The translations under genes and the position numbers were made by a program. A DNA stretch of 64,000 bases from Apiosordaria backusii (taxonomy: Eukaryota; Ascomycota; Sordariomycetes; Sordariales; Lasiosphaeriaceae), in assembly GCA_030549205.1 (NCBI GenBank), contig JAUKTV010000007.1, positions 62,001 through 126,000 of the forward strand, written 5' to 3'. Shown here piece after piece: positions 21,588 to 33,617 of this stretch. The notes beneath the pieces were generated by a model. The model was not told where the DNA came from, ran no database searches, and saw only the letters and a list, made by a program, of their open reading frames with translations. Each line of letters opens with the position of its first letter. Position 1 is the first letter of the stretch.

Positions 21588-24500
21588 ATGGGTGAACCGG
21601 GAGACAAATCTCGCATTCGATGGCAGGATAACGATGTCGAGGCCGGTCGGCCCGTGGACCGACCGGCCCATGGCCCGGCTCTTGAGCGCACCCGCTCTCA
21701 TGGCTCCATGTCGATTCGGAGTATCCATTCGAATACCGGGGCCATTGATCCCTCTGCTGCCCTGCCTGTTCACTACCGGACCATGTGAGTCTCTATAGCT
21801 GCATAATGCTCATCAAGAAGTACTGACATGCTTGAACCAGCTCGATTGATATTGACGACTACAACCGTAAGGCTGATGTCGCAAAAAAAGCTTCTAAGGC
21901 TGCTGCAACAGGTAAGTTGTTTCACTGTTATAATCGTGGTACTTCTTCACACTGACTATGTACTGGATTACAAGACCTTGCCGACCTCGAATGGCACACC
22001 CTCCCCGTCGCGGAAGTCATCAGTCGCTGGACCACCTCCCTCGATCAAGGCCTTTCCCAAAATCAGATCAAGCGCCGCACCACCGAATATGGCAAAAACA
22101 CACCCTCGCCTCCGGAAACCCACCACTTCCAGCAAATCATGGGATACTTCTTCAAAGGCTTCGGTTCCGTCCTCCTCGTTGGCTCCATCCTCGTCTTTGT
22201 TGCCTGGAAGCCCCTGGGACAGCCCCCGGCACAGGCCAACTTGGCTTTGGCTATCGTCTTGCTTGCTGTGTTCTTCATTCAGGCCGCTTTCAACATGTGG
22301 CAGGACTGGTCGTCGTCTCGCGTCATGGCTTCCATCAAGAATATGATTCCTGAGGAGTGTCTCTTGATTCGGGATGGGGTACAGGTGTCGGCTATGGCTG
22401 CTGATATTGTGCCTGGAGATGTATTGTTGGTGAAGGCGGGAAATAAGCTGCCGGCAGACGTGAGGTTTGTGCAGGTTTCTTCGGATGCGAAGTTTGATCG
22501 GTCGATTCTTACTGGTGAGTTTCTGAGTCCTGACTGAGCGGAAAACAGTATGAGAGCTGGGCTGACCACTACTATACAGGTGAATCTGTCCCGCTCGCTG
22601 CTACCGTTGATGCTACTGATAAGAACTACCTCGAGACCAAGAACATCGGCTTGCAGGGCACTCATTGTTCCTTTGGTACATGCACTGGAGTCGTCGTGGC
22701 CACCGGAAACCGGACAGTCTTTGGACGCATTGCCAAGTTGACAAACGAGCCCAAAAAGGGGATGACGCCCCTTGAGCGCGAGGTTTTGAACTTTGTCTAT
22801 GTCATCTGTTCCATCATGGTGGCCATGATCATACTGGTTGTTGTTCTTTGGTAAGAGGCTCGACTTGTGGCTTGCTTTGTTTACATGCTAACTTGACGGA
22901 TTGACAGGGCTGCTTGGCTGAGGACCACCTACCCAGATTGGATCAGCGTTCCCAACCTCATCGTTGCTTGTGTCTCCGTCGCTGTCGCTTTCATCCCCGA
23001 AGGCTTGCCGGTGGCATTGACTGCTAGCTTGACAATCAGCGCCAACATGATGCGGAAGAACAAGGTCTTGTGCAAGTCATTGAAGACTGTTGAGACGCTT
23101 GGGTCTGTGTCCGTCATTTGCTCGGATAAGACAGGGACGTTAACAGAGGTAAGCTTGCCGCATCTCCTTTTGGCGACGGAGTACTGACGGGGACTTTAGA
23201 ACAAAATGGTTGTCACCGACTGTGCACTTGGTGGCCAAGACATGACGGTAGACGGCATCCGTGACGTTGCCGTTGCCGAGCGCCTCACAAATGGTGACTT
23301 GGCCAGCAATGCCGTCGACCAGCTTCGCAGCGTTGCCGGATTGTGCAACGCCGGCGAGTTTGATGCCAGTACCAGGAGTCTGCCTATCGACCAAAGAAAG
23401 ATTCACGGTGATGCCACTGATCAAGCCATCCTTCGGTTCGCTGAAAGCTTGGGAAATGTGGCTGAGCTGAAGCGCTGCTGGGCTACGAAGTTCAATCTTG
23501 CGTTCAACAGCAAGAACAAGTTCATGATTCGAGTTTTGGGATACACGCATCCTGATGGTTTGGCTTTGGCGTTGCCGAATGGTACAGCGGCTATCTTTGA
23601 GCCTGGTGATATGTAAGCTCTACACTTCGAGGCAAGCAGTTCTTACCTAACTGACGTGATATGATAGGTTGTTGACCATCAAGGGTGCCCCGGAGATACT
23701 TTTGGACCGCTGCACCAACTTCACCAGCAGTTCAGGTACCGCGATGACCTTGACTCCTGAAATCAGAGAGAAGTTCAACCGCATCAAAAACGATTGGTCT
23801 GCACAGGGGCGCCGCGTCTTGCTTCTGGCTCACAAAGCAATTTCTAGACGCTCGTTCAAGTCATCTCCTTCTTCATCAGCCGCCTTTGAGGCTGAATCAT
23901 TGGAACAAGCCAAGTCTGGGTTGACCCTTGTGGGTCTGGTTGCTATTGTCGACCCTCCCCGCCCCGAAATTCCAGAGGTGGTCAAGATCCTTCGGACGGC
24001 TGGTATTCGAATGTTTATGGTGACTGGAGACTTCGCCTTGACAGCCCAAGCCATTGCCCGAGAATGTGGCATCATCACCAACCGGGACGAAGACGTCGCA
24101 AATGTGTCTGCCTTGTCTCGAGATCCTACCGAGACAAAGGGCAAGGGTGATCACACTCCATCCGATGAAGGCGAGGAGGATCTCTCAAAATCCATTGTGC
24201 TCACCGGCCCTGATCTCATCACTCTCAACAGCACTCAGTGGGATACTCTGGTGTCTTCCTACAACGAAGTCGTCTTCGCCCGTACCACCCCGGAGCAAAA
24301 GCTACGCATCGTCCGTGAACTCCAAGACCGTGGCCACGTGGTAGGCATGACAGGTGACGGCGTTAACGACGCCCCTGCTCTGCGCGCAGCGGATATCGGC
24401 ATCGCCATCGGTGGTGGCAGTGATATCGCCATTGAAGCCGCCGACATGGTTCTGCTTGAATCCTTCTCTAGCGTGGTCGAAGCCGTCCGGTTTGGCAGGG

Positions 24501-25312
24501 TGCTGTTTGACAACCTCAAAAAGACCATCGCATACCTCCTCCCAGCAGGAAGTTTTGCCGAATTCTGGCCCATCATGACGAACGTTGCTTTTGGCCTGCC
24601 GCAGATTTTGAGCTCATTTTTGATGATTATTATCTGCTGTTTTACCGACTGTTTAGCTGCCACGGCACTGGCGTATGAAGCCCCCGAAGCGGATGTGCTG
24701 AAGCGCCCTCCCAGAAGAATTGGCGTGGATAGGCTGGTGGATTGGAAGCTGATTGTGCAGAGCTATGGGTTTGTGGGTGTGATTGAGACGGTGGTGGCGT
24801 TTGCAATGTCGTATTGGTTTTTGGAGAGAAAGGGGATAAAGTTTGAGGAGCTGTGGTTTGGGTTTGGGAGGTTGCCGGAGGGGATGGGGAGCGAGGAGTA
24901 CACGGCTTGGTTGAATCAGGCGAGTTCGGTTTATTTTGTTACTTTGGTTGTTGTGTAAGTTTTTCCTGACCTGACTGTGTTGTGGGGCTTTGCTGACGAT
25001 GATATACCTAGGCAATGGTTCAACTTGCTGGCTGTTCGGACAAGAAGGTTGAGTATCTTTCAGCATCCGCCGCTGTTTAACAAGGATACGAGGAATTATT
25101 ACTTGTTTCCGGCGGTGTTGTTCTCGCTGGTGATGGCGTTTTTCTGGCTGTATATACCGAGCTTGCAGAGTGTGTTGGGGACGGCGGAGGTGCCGGTTGA
25201 ATATTGGTTTTTGCCGATGAGTTTTGGGTTGGGGATTTTGTTGTTGGATGAAGGGAGGAAGTGGATGGTGAGGAAGTATTCTGGGGGATTTTGGGGGAGA
25301 GTTGCTTGGTGA
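21588..25312 (+). CDS. P-type ATPase of the Na,K-ATPase alpha-subunit type (class IIC-like)
   Basis: Cation-pumping ATPase of 1106 residues in the plasma or an internal membrane. Seven introns fit: 21785-21840, 21912-21974, 22515-22579, 22851-22907, 23149-23199, 23613-23667 and 24955-25011. Signatures in order: N-terminal hydrophobic hairpin, actuator motif TGES (split by intron 3), PEGLP in the ion-binding fourth span, phosphorylation site SDKTGTLTE (Asp at about 433), nucleotide-domain KGAPEILLDRC, hinge TGDGVNDAP (about 805), then six C-terminal hydrophobic spans. The overall pattern follows animal Na,K/H,K-ATPases more than fungal ENA or PMR pumps. A 50-residue Ser/Arg-rich N-terminus may be regulatory. 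The transported ion cannot be read from sequence alone, and no beta subunit is nearby. Confidence 0.9.
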
Positions 25313-26404
25313 GAGTTGATGGCGGATAGGATGTGGGGAATGTAGGCGGGAATGTTGGTGAGGAAAGATGTTGTGGTTTCTGGATGATTGGGTAGAAAGT
25401 GTCTTAACTGTCTCTTTTGTAGCATCAATTCGAAACATGGTATTATGTCAGGTGTAGAGTGTGGCTTTGCTAGTGGGAAAGGATGTGCTTGTGGTGATGA
25501 CATGATGGTTGTAGGTTGGCTTCGAAGACTAGATGAAGTGGTGAGTCGAGATACTGCAGAAATGCTCCCAGTTATGAAGGGAAATAAGTACATTGAAGAT
25601 CGTTGATGGTAAAAATAGAGGTCCATCTAAAGGTGTGTACCTTAACATGCAGACCAATCTATCTCTGAGGTACAGGTACCCCATGCAGCTCCCAGCTCCA
25701 CAATCAAAACAATCCTCTTACCGCCAGTGCAATTTGTCCATACGCTGATAGTAGTCGGTGCCTGTCTCTCCATCTAGCCTCGGTGTATCGACCGCTCTGT
25801 CGCAAGCTCTGATCGGACGGCATCTGCCAAGGGCATTTGCCTTCAGTTCCTCACACCAGCAACGATGGGGCGCATGTAAGGTTTGGTGTCGGCACGCTCT
25901 ACGCTAAAGCTGGATCGGTAACCTCATGTTGGTTGTCCAGTCTTAGATTTCAGTGGCGACAACTGCGGTTGAGGTAGCGACAGTTCCAGACTGAATTATA
26001 GATTCTATAGGTACTTTATGAGTTCTGGGTCGTTTTCGGTGTTGTCGCCTTTCTGAGTTTAAGGCGTATTTTACCTCCTGCTATAATCCCAGTTTCTTTA
26101 CTTCAAAATCAACTTGAAAGTTTAAACCCCCAACTTTTGTGACCTTTCTTATAATCCCCCCCTTCGTTGTTATAATGTTGAAAAGGTTGGGAAGAACAAG
26201 AAAAGTTTTCAACCTCCAGTTTTAACCGGAGTGTGAACCAATTTTCAACCCTTCCGAACCCGCAACTCCCGAAGCAAACTCCACTCCACCCGCCTCGTTG
26301 CTCCGGTCCTTGAACCTCACCGCCGACAATCCACTCCGTCCCCTAAAAAGCTAATCACCTACAAAGCCACCAAATCTCGTCAAACTCCCAAAAATCCCCT
26401 CAAA
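25313..26404. other. Intergenic, no gene seen
   Basis: About 1.1 kb between the ATPase gene and the thioesterase gene. From about 26080 to 26200 the sequence contains two ATAATCCC runs in an AT-rich setting. Nothing codes. Confidence 0.5.
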
Positions 26405-26953
26405 ATGACAACCTTCACCCACCCCTCCAACCCCTCCATTCTCTCCCACGTGCAGGCAACCTGGGACCACATCCGCCCCAACTCCTCCATCTACGCCCAC
26501 CTGCTCTCCGATATCCGCCTTGTCGCCGCCACAAAGGGCCGCATCATCGCCCACCTGGACGTCACCCCCATCCACACCAACTCCAAAAACATTCTCCATG
26601 GGGCAGTAAGCGGGACACTGTGCGACTGGGCAGGCGGTATGGCGATCGCGGCGGAGACAGGACTGCAAAAGACGGGAGTGAGTACGGATATGCATGTTAG
26701 TTATTGCTCTACTGCCAAGGTGGGGGATACGTTGGAAATCGAGGCTTGGGTGGGGAGGGCGGGGAAGAATCTGGGGTTTACGGGGTTTGAGATCAGGAGG
26801 GGGGTTACGACTGTGGAGGGGGGGAAGGGGCCTGTGGTGGCGATGGGGAGTCATACGAAGTTTTTGTTGTTTGGGCAGACGCAGGGGCAGGGGAAGGCGG
26901 AGGAGCAGAGGGAGGAGGAGGCGTTGATTGAGAAGGGGGATGGAGCGGAATAG
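26405..26953 (+). CDS. Hotdog-fold acyl-CoA thioesterase (PaaI/ACOT13 type)
   Basis: A single-exon gene for 182 residues. The product has the hotdog helix motif LHGAVSGTLCDWAGGMAI at about residues 63-80 and the following strand KTGVSTDMHVSYCSTAKVGDTLEIEAW, as in PaaI and ACOT13-like thioesterases that hydrolyse acyl-CoA. The core ends at about 160. A Gln/Glu/Gly-rich tail follows and may be disordered. The start ATG directly precedes the conserved region. Codon use shifts from C-rich to G-rich within the gene. The substrate is unknown. Confidence 0.85.
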   Translation: MTTFTHPSNPSILSHVQATWDHIRPNSSIYAHLLSDIRLVAATKGRIIAHLDVTPIHTNSKNILHGAVSGTLCDWAGGMAIAAETGLQKTGVSTDMHVSYCSTAKVGDTLEIEAWVGRAGKNLGFTGFEIRRGVTTVEGGKGPVVAMGSHTKFLLFGQTQGQGKAEEQREEEALIEKGDGAE

Positions 26954-27187
26954 GGTATCACCGTGAACTTTTGAGTGGTGATGTTGAAAAGCGTAAACTT
27001 TGGGAGTGAAAGCATCGTGATTAAGGGGTAGTAGAATACAGGGATAGACCATAGACAGCTGGTAAGAATCTAATTTGTATCTCGAAGTCTCTAACTTTCT
27101 TTCAGATTCTCTGTTTTTGCTCACAGCGTAAAGAATGAGCTCCAACAAAATCCAATACTCAACGGACATTCATCCCTTGCGCTCTAA

Positions 27188-28331
27188 TCAAAACAAAGCA
27201 ACAGCATTAGGCGGCGAAGCCACCAATCCGGGATGATTCAAAGGCACACTCGTCAGCAAAAAGCTGTACTTGCCCTTCTGCTTGGCATATTCGCCCAGTG
27301 CTTTCAAGTCCCAAAGCTCGCCAATGGGCAAACCAAAGTACGTCAGGAACCACTTGTGGAGCACTAATAATTGCGGATAAAGTTAGTATTCTCAACTTTC
27401 CTCGTTCTCTTTTGGGACAGGAAAAAGCTCACCTAGATCTGACACCGCTCCCGCCTCACCATTCTCCTTCAACGGCGGCAACGCCTCAAAAGCATGCGCA
27501 TCCGACGCCACAGCCGCGATCCTCTTATTCCAAAACCACCTCGCCGTCTCGGCCGTGCCATGCACCCCCGAAAGCGACATCGTAGCCATCTTCGCAAACC
27601 CCTCCGGAGTAGGATTCTCCAAAAACTCCGTATACCCCGTCCTCACAATCAACACATCCCCCGGCTTGATCTCCACCCCCTGATGCTTCGCCACCGCTTC
27701 AATATCCTCCACTGTGATCCTGTGCCCATCAAGAGAATCATACGTCTTCCCGGTGGTTTCCTCAACATACCGCTTGAAATCAATCAACACCCCTCTCGCA
27801 ACAAGACAACCCTTTCCAGGGGAATGCCAGTGGTCAAGAGTGGGGAGATCGTTGCCCTCGGTGGAGGTGGTCTGGAGGAGCTCAACGGAGGGCTTGAACC
27901 CGTTGTAAGTTTCACCCGAGGGGAGGACGACGTGGCAGAGGGAGTCCCATTGGGAGGAGAACTGCGTGTTGATTTCAAGCTCGTCGTCGAAGCCGTCGAC
28001 TTCCATGCCTGCCTCTCGGAGGGAGATGGGTTTGTGGACAGGGGCTTTGCGGTGGGGGAAGGGGAATTTGATGCCGTTTAGGGGCCAACTTTGGTGGTGT
28101 TAGTGGGCATCAGAAGCTTGAGGCAGGGAAAAGCTACTTGAGAGAGATGGAAACGCCATCTTTGACTTCCTTGGCGGCAGCAGCTACGATCTCGGGAGTC
28201 AGGAAGTTCAGAGTTCCGTAATGATCTTTCTTTCCGTCCTTGTCAAACACTCCCCAGGCGCAACCTTGAGGATGTCCCTCGACTGCGGGGAGGTTGTCAA
28301 AGTCGGGGACTGAACTTGGGTCAGTTGCCAT
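27188..28331 (-). CDS. Cyclase-family hydrolase (kynurenine-formamidase-like fold)
   Basis: Three exons on the minus strand (28331-28138, 28088-27433, 27363-27188) give 341 residues. The protein matches the putative-cyclase family (PF04199), metal-dependent hydrolases related to kynurenine formamidase. Visible landmarks are SLNWPLNGI near the first splice, SSQWDSLCHV in place of the bacterial HxGTHxDxPxH metal motif, LDHWHSPGKGCLVARGVLIDF, GDVLIVRTGY and AAVASDAHAFE. The C-terminal exon adds HKWFLTYFGLPIGELWDL, the usual end of fungal members. The substrate is unknown. It is divergent from the monooxygenase gene at 29537, which may indicate a shared pathway. Confidence 0.85.
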
Positions 28332-29536
28332 GTTGGGCGTGTGTATCAGCTGTTGGTTCGACTTGGGTGACAAATAATGGCTTGTCCTGCAGGTTGATCC
28401 GTTTGAGAATGAGCTCTTGGGGTCCAGATGATGGAGGGCGGGAGCAGCTGCATATTATAGTTGTGCCTCATGCTGACATTGCTCCACATCAGCATAGTTT
28501 ACCATCGCTTGAGGCGGTTAGACCCCATCGCGAATCGTGTGCTATTCATCATGCAGTTGGCTGTCTCGTTGGTTTTTGATGCCTGGACCCCGTTCCGCAA
28601 CTAAGTCCAACAGAATAGATCTTCATCTCAAACCCTATTCGTTACCTCGTCTGCATACACGGAGAGTTTGGGTACTGTCGAAGCTGTGTGGCATTAGACA
28701 CCCCTCTTGAAGTTCGACTGGACAACATTTACGATACAACGCAAATGGTAATACGTGTAATGTACTGTACATGATCCATTCACCCCGCAATGTGACCTGT
28801 GCGTTTATGGACGTGGGGTTCGCGTAAGAACCTTGTCTGCAACCTTATATCAGAACGGACCAATGATCGGCATGCGTGGGGCGGGATGCTCACCCACTAT
28901 GGAGGGGTAATCGAAGAATTGTTGAGACATCACAGGTCTGCTGTCCACTGTGAGCGGTGAGTCCCCTCTCGGATGACTGCTTCGGCTGCAAGCCGGGCAG
29001 TGACGGTTGTTGGTGGAGAGCATCACGGATGTTGTTTCATGTCGTAAAAGACAAGGTGGTTAATGATGTGATCGGACAGCTACTAAACCCCGAGACTCAG
29101 GGATTGTATCAAGCAGGAGGTTGTGGTAATATGCGTTGCAAGAGGGGCCATCTGCAATGCAACATGGCATCCATCTTGAAAGGTCTCGCTTGACCAAGTA
29201 TTGAATATCGATAACGCCCTTGCAGACTTGCAGACAAGTCAATCCTGAAGCCTAGAGCATACACTACTCCCCACCGAAGGCGCTAGACAGCACACACCAC
29301 AACTCTGGGCAACCCGAACCCGACCTGCCATACTCGAAATCGTACTCGCATTGGGGGTATGTCAACAATATAAAATCTCGTACTCGGAATAAAAGTGTTT
29401 CAAGGGGGGGGCCATATATCAGAAAGCACTTTTCCAAGACAACTTATTTCGGATCTTCATTACAACCCGTTCCTTACTTCTATGCATGCTCCCTCCTGCA
29501 GGTGGTTGACGAAGAAAGCTCTCTCCATCACCCAAC
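28332..29536. other. Divergent promoter region, no gene seen
   Basis: A 1.2 kb region between the cyclase-family gene (minus strand) and the monooxygenase gene (plus strand). No credible gene. It is expected to hold both promoters. Confidence 0.5.
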
Positions 29537-31590
29537 ATGACGACTTCTGACGTCGTCCCTGATGCCAATGGCACCAATGGTGCTCCCCCGGACATGGCAG
29601 CCATCCAGGCCAAATTCGCCAGCCTCCAACAAAAATACACCGAAGAAGCCACCAAACGCTTTCGCCCCGATGGTCTTTCTCAGTACGTCAACCTCAGCGA
29701 TGCCCAAAATGCCCGCATCCACAGCCTAGGCAAGGACTGCTGGGTCGACCACGCAGCCCTCAACGCCAAACCCCCCGCCGTCAAAGATGGCGGCAAGTAC
29801 AAATTCGTCATCCTCGGCGGCGGCTACGGCGGTCTCATTGCCGCTGTCAAGCTCATCGAAGCTGGCCTCGTCAATGGTCCCGATGACCTCCGCATTATCG
29901 AGGCTGGCGGTGCGTACGGTGGCACTTGGTATTGGAACCGCTATCCGGGCCTTCACTGCGATGTGGAGAGTTATTTGTATATGCCGCTGTTGGAGCAGAC
30001 GGGGTACATGCCCAAGCACAAATACTCCGCGGGTCTTGAGCTCCGCGAGCACGCTGATCGTATTGCGGAGAAGTGGGATTTGAATGACAAGGCGCTTTTT
30101 CGGTCGGAGATTACTGAATGCAAGTGGAGTGATGATGAGGAAGTGTGGAATCTGGCTGTGACGGAAGATCGAGGACTGGAGGAGGGTAAGAGGGGGTTGA
30201 ACATTCAGGCGAATTACTTCTTGGTGTTGTCTGGTGTTTTGACGATTCCTCATGTCCCCAAGGTGCCTGGACTTGAGGGCTTTGGTGGGGCGATGTTCCA
30301 CACCTCTCGTTGGGACTATGGTGTCACAGGTGGTTCGCAGGAGGATCAAACCTTGACGGGTCTCGAAGGCAAGAGGGTGGGAATTATTGGGACTGGTGCA
30401 ACCGCTATTCAAGTTGTTCCCCAACTCGCCAAGTGGGCGAAGGAAGTTTACGTGTTCCAGCGGACACCGTCGTCAGTGACTTGGCGTGGTCAGAAGGAGA
30501 CAGATCCCGAGGAATGGTAAGCTTGGTTCTTTCTACTGGCTTGTCAAAGAGTGGCACTAACAAGATCACCTAGGAAAACAAAGATTGCCTACAAGAAAGG
30601 ATGGCAACAAGAGCGTCGCGAGAACTGGGACACCTTTCTCAACTACGCCGCCAAGCCAGGGCACCCCAACCTGGTAGGAGATGGATGGACTGAAATGCCC
30701 GCTTACTCCGCTGTAATCGGATCTCCCACCTTTGGCATCATCGAACCCACTCCCGAGAAGATTGGAGAACACGTGGGAAGAGTGTTGATGCTCGACATTG
30801 AGCGTGCTGAAAAGGTCCGTGGTCGAATTGACCAAATAGTCAAAGACCCCAAGACAGCAGCAGCACTCAAGCCCTGGTACCCTGTCTGGTGCAAGCGCCC
30901 AACCTTCAGCGACGAGTACCTCCAGGCCTTCAACCTTCCTCACGTGCACCTTGTCGACACCAACGGAAAAGGTGTTGACTCGGCCACCACCGAGGGATTG
31001 GTTGTTAACGGCAAGGAGTATCCCCTCGATGTCCTTGTTCTCAGCACTGGATATCGGTCACCCGGCTACGGCGCGCTGAACCCCGCCAAGCGCACAGGTA
31101 TCAAGATCTATGGCCGTGGCGGAAAGTCGATCGATGACAAATGGGAAGAAAAGGGGGCGTCCACCTTCCACGGAATCATCAGCAACGGATATCCCAACTT
31201 CTTCTTTGGTCCTTTTGGTCAGTTCGCGCAATCTGCCAATAATGCTGAGACACTCGAGGTTGCTGTTGATCACATGGTTCACTTCGTTAAGAAGGCTGAG
31301 GAAAAGGTTGGGGTGTTGCCGTGATCGATCCTACCAATGAGGCCGAAGAGGAATGGGCCATGGGAGCGGTAAGGCGGGCAGGTTACTTTGCATCGTTGAC
31401 GGTTTGTACACCGGGGTACATGACGTTGGAGGGTGAGTTCAACAAGCCGGATGAGGACCTTGCCGAGATGATGAAGAAGGCGAGGATGGGGACTTATTCA
31501 GAGGGTATCTTGGCTTTTATCAAGCTTCTTGATGAGTATAGGGCTGGTGACTTGGTGGGAGTTGATGTTACACCCAGAAAGGCTGGGTGA
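29537..31590 (+). CDS. Baeyer-Villiger-type FAD monooxygenase, frame interrupted near the 3' end
   Basis: Flavin monooxygenase that would oxidise ketones to esters or lactones using NADPH. Intron 30517-30573. The first Rossmann motif VILGGGYGG is near residue 92, the class signature FGGAMFHTSRW is near 249, and the second Rossmann motif GIIGTGATAIQ is near 280. The open frame stops with TGA at 31322-31324 after 576 residues. The next bases in another frame encode VIDPTNEAEEEWAM onward to a TGA at 31588-31590, the expected C-terminus of the family (about 88 residues). The break lies in GGGGTGTTGCCG, where two extra bases (a duplicated TG) would explain the shift. Either the assembly has an error, or the strain makes a C-terminally truncated, probably inactive, enzyme. 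Confidence 0.85.
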
Positions 31591-32594
31591 TATGAGCATC
31601 AAATGATGTTGTTGCTAGAGTGATAGTAGCTAGTTTATAGCTTCGATGGCGCCGGATATCACCAAGCTCAATATCTGTCCCATTTCCCTCCCGAGCAACG
31701 CTGCTGTCAACAAACCTCAGAATCGGCGTTCTTCCAGTATTATTAGATGGCTTTGTCAGCAAGTAGCAGATGATCCCACCCAGCCTTCCCGAGTGCGAGG
31801 GCCAAGGCGAATACTTGACAAATATGAGACCGTATCCCACAGTGAGAACCATAGTTGCTAAGATTCCGACGGCAGTCCAAGTGCAAATACGGTGGGTTTC
31901 CCGGGTCAGCCATGGACTGCAGGGGATGTTGGACAGGCAGCAAAGGGGTGATCTTGGACAGGACTGTGACAAAGACGACCCAGATCAGGAAGAACTGACG
32001 TCGGTGGACGGTAGCAGGAGCGAGAGCTGCAAAGACGGTCTGCATCGCTTGTACGGCACTGCCACTGGATGTCAGCCCTAGTGCCAAAATGTGGTTAGGG
32101 TTAGCAAAAGCACCCCTGGGAGCGTAGCCTTTTGCTCGGACTGGGACTCGGAAACACAGCGTTCGATCCTGGGTGTCCACTATGCCATTACGCAAGTTTA
32201 ATTGCTCCTGAATTGTAATGCGCAGCTGTGCGACCTGACCAATGAGATCGCTCTTCGCACAAGGCCGGCGCAGAACTTCTTTCTAGCATTTACCGGTATC
32301 TTGTCTTGAGCTAGCCTAGAATCCTCACAAGGCAACATCGCGGATGAAATGGCAGGGCGGACCACGAGCAGCAAGGACACTGGATGGATTTCCGCTACAG
32401 AGTCAAGTCTGGCTAAAAGTCTTGGCCGATCGTGAGATATATAAAGAGTCTTGCAATGGCCGCCATTCTTCTCAAATCATCAACCACTCACTCTCACCTT
32501 CTTCACAATCATCAACCTCACAAGTCTCATCTCGCAGACACTACCGCAGCCCCAACACTTCCATACCAGCCCAACTCACTCCCAGCCATCCACC
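31591..32594. other. Intergenic, possible gene remnant on the minus strand
   Basis: Minus-strand frames at 31.64-32.1 kb encode two hydrophobic stretches (FLIWVVFVTVL and VGILATMVLTVGYGLIFV) in different phases. This could be a decayed or multi-exon membrane-protein gene, but there is no usable start or clear splice. The right-hand part is the promoter and leader of the secreted-protein gene. Confidence 0.3.
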
Positions 32595-33189
32595 ATGCAG
32601 CTCACCAGCATCGTCCTCTCCACCGGCCTCGCCCTGGCCCTGGCACCCGCCGGCGCTCTCGCCTGGGCCCAAGCGGCCAACGGCGTTTGGGTCGCCAGCA
32701 ACACGTGGTACAGCCGGGTCGGCAACTACAATAACGTCCACGAGTCTTGCACCCGAATGAACAGCCAGATCGTCCTGACCAACGGCGAAGACTGCTCCTA
32801 CTGGACAAATGGCCAGGGCGCTCAGGGCCACGGACGTAAGCTTTTTGACTTTCCTTCCCTCTTTTGTTTTTCCTCCTTTTGTTTTCGACTCAACACAACT
32901 TTGTCCCCCTGAACATGGCTGACCGCCAACTTAGATTGCTCTGCCAACAACGACAGGGTCGAATGCAAGAGGGGCTGCCCCGACCCCTTCTCCCCGTGCC
33001 AATACGCCGAGACAGACGGCAGCTGCAGCAAGGGATATTCGGCATGCCTCCAGAAGATGGGCTGTGATGGCCGTTCGGGGGGAGCCGACTGCATTGGAAC
33101 TGCCACCGGTACGTTCTTTCTCGCTTTCGCTTATTTCCAAGTTCTATCCGGCTAACATTAATATGACAGGTTGCGCGGCCGCGTGCTGA
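32595..33189 (+). CDS. Small cysteine-rich secreted protein (effector-like)
   Basis: Three exons (introns 32836-32934 and 33109-33169) encode 144 residues. The first 20 or so form a typical signal peptide ending ALAWAQ. The mature part has 12 cysteines, an even number consistent with six disulfides, spaced between Gly/Asn/Ser-rich segments and ending CAAAC. The exon joins keep every cysteine-bearing block in frame, and both introns have standard signals. I recognise no named family. Small, secreted and cysteine-rich is the profile of fungal effector or antimicrobial candidates, but that is a class description, not a function. Confidence 0.75.
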
Positions 33190-33617
33190 TAATTCTCTCG
33201 ACCATGGTTGTGGAAAGGGTGTCAAGTTTGTGCAAGAGATGGACGGTCTATTGGGAAGGGCTGAGAGGTTTCTGCTTATAGACAAGGGGAGAGGATGATG
33301 GTGCTGGCTTATTTTTCTTCTGGAGAAGTGTTTACCTTATTTAGTAAGGCTCTGGTTTCGGGGAGGCATAGGGAGAAATAAGGAGAAGTAGGGAATGTAG
33401 CAGAGTTGCATTTTGAGGAGAATGAGCAAAGAGAAACAAATTGCTACAGCCGGAACAAATAGCCCGCCTCGGAACCCCAAGGCCTACGATAGTTAGAGAA
33501 AAGATGGGCTGGCAGTCTACAGACTGGAGTAGGTAGGTAGATGGGGTATTGAAATAAACGCCAACTGCCCCAGAAAAGAGGAAGAGGAAACATAATCTTG
33601 TAACGAGAGATAAGAAA
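33190..33617. other. Convergent 3' region
   Basis: 3' UTRs of the secreted-protein gene and the convergent HET-domain gene. No other feature is seen. Confidence 0.5.

Noticed and set aside
24653..25438. 261-codon minus-strand frame rich in His, Pro and Gln
   Set aside because: Antisense shadow of the last exons of the P-type ATPase.
31307..31341. 35-nt intron joining the two monooxygenase frames
   Set aside because: It is shorter than any other intron here, has a poor donor (GTTGGG) and would remove conserved residues. A frameshift explains the data better.
31743..32195. 150-codon minus-strand frame with a hydrophobic segment
   Set aside because: It begins at TTG, its similarity-like content jumps between phases, and there is no clear splice. 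It is mentioned only as a possible remnant.
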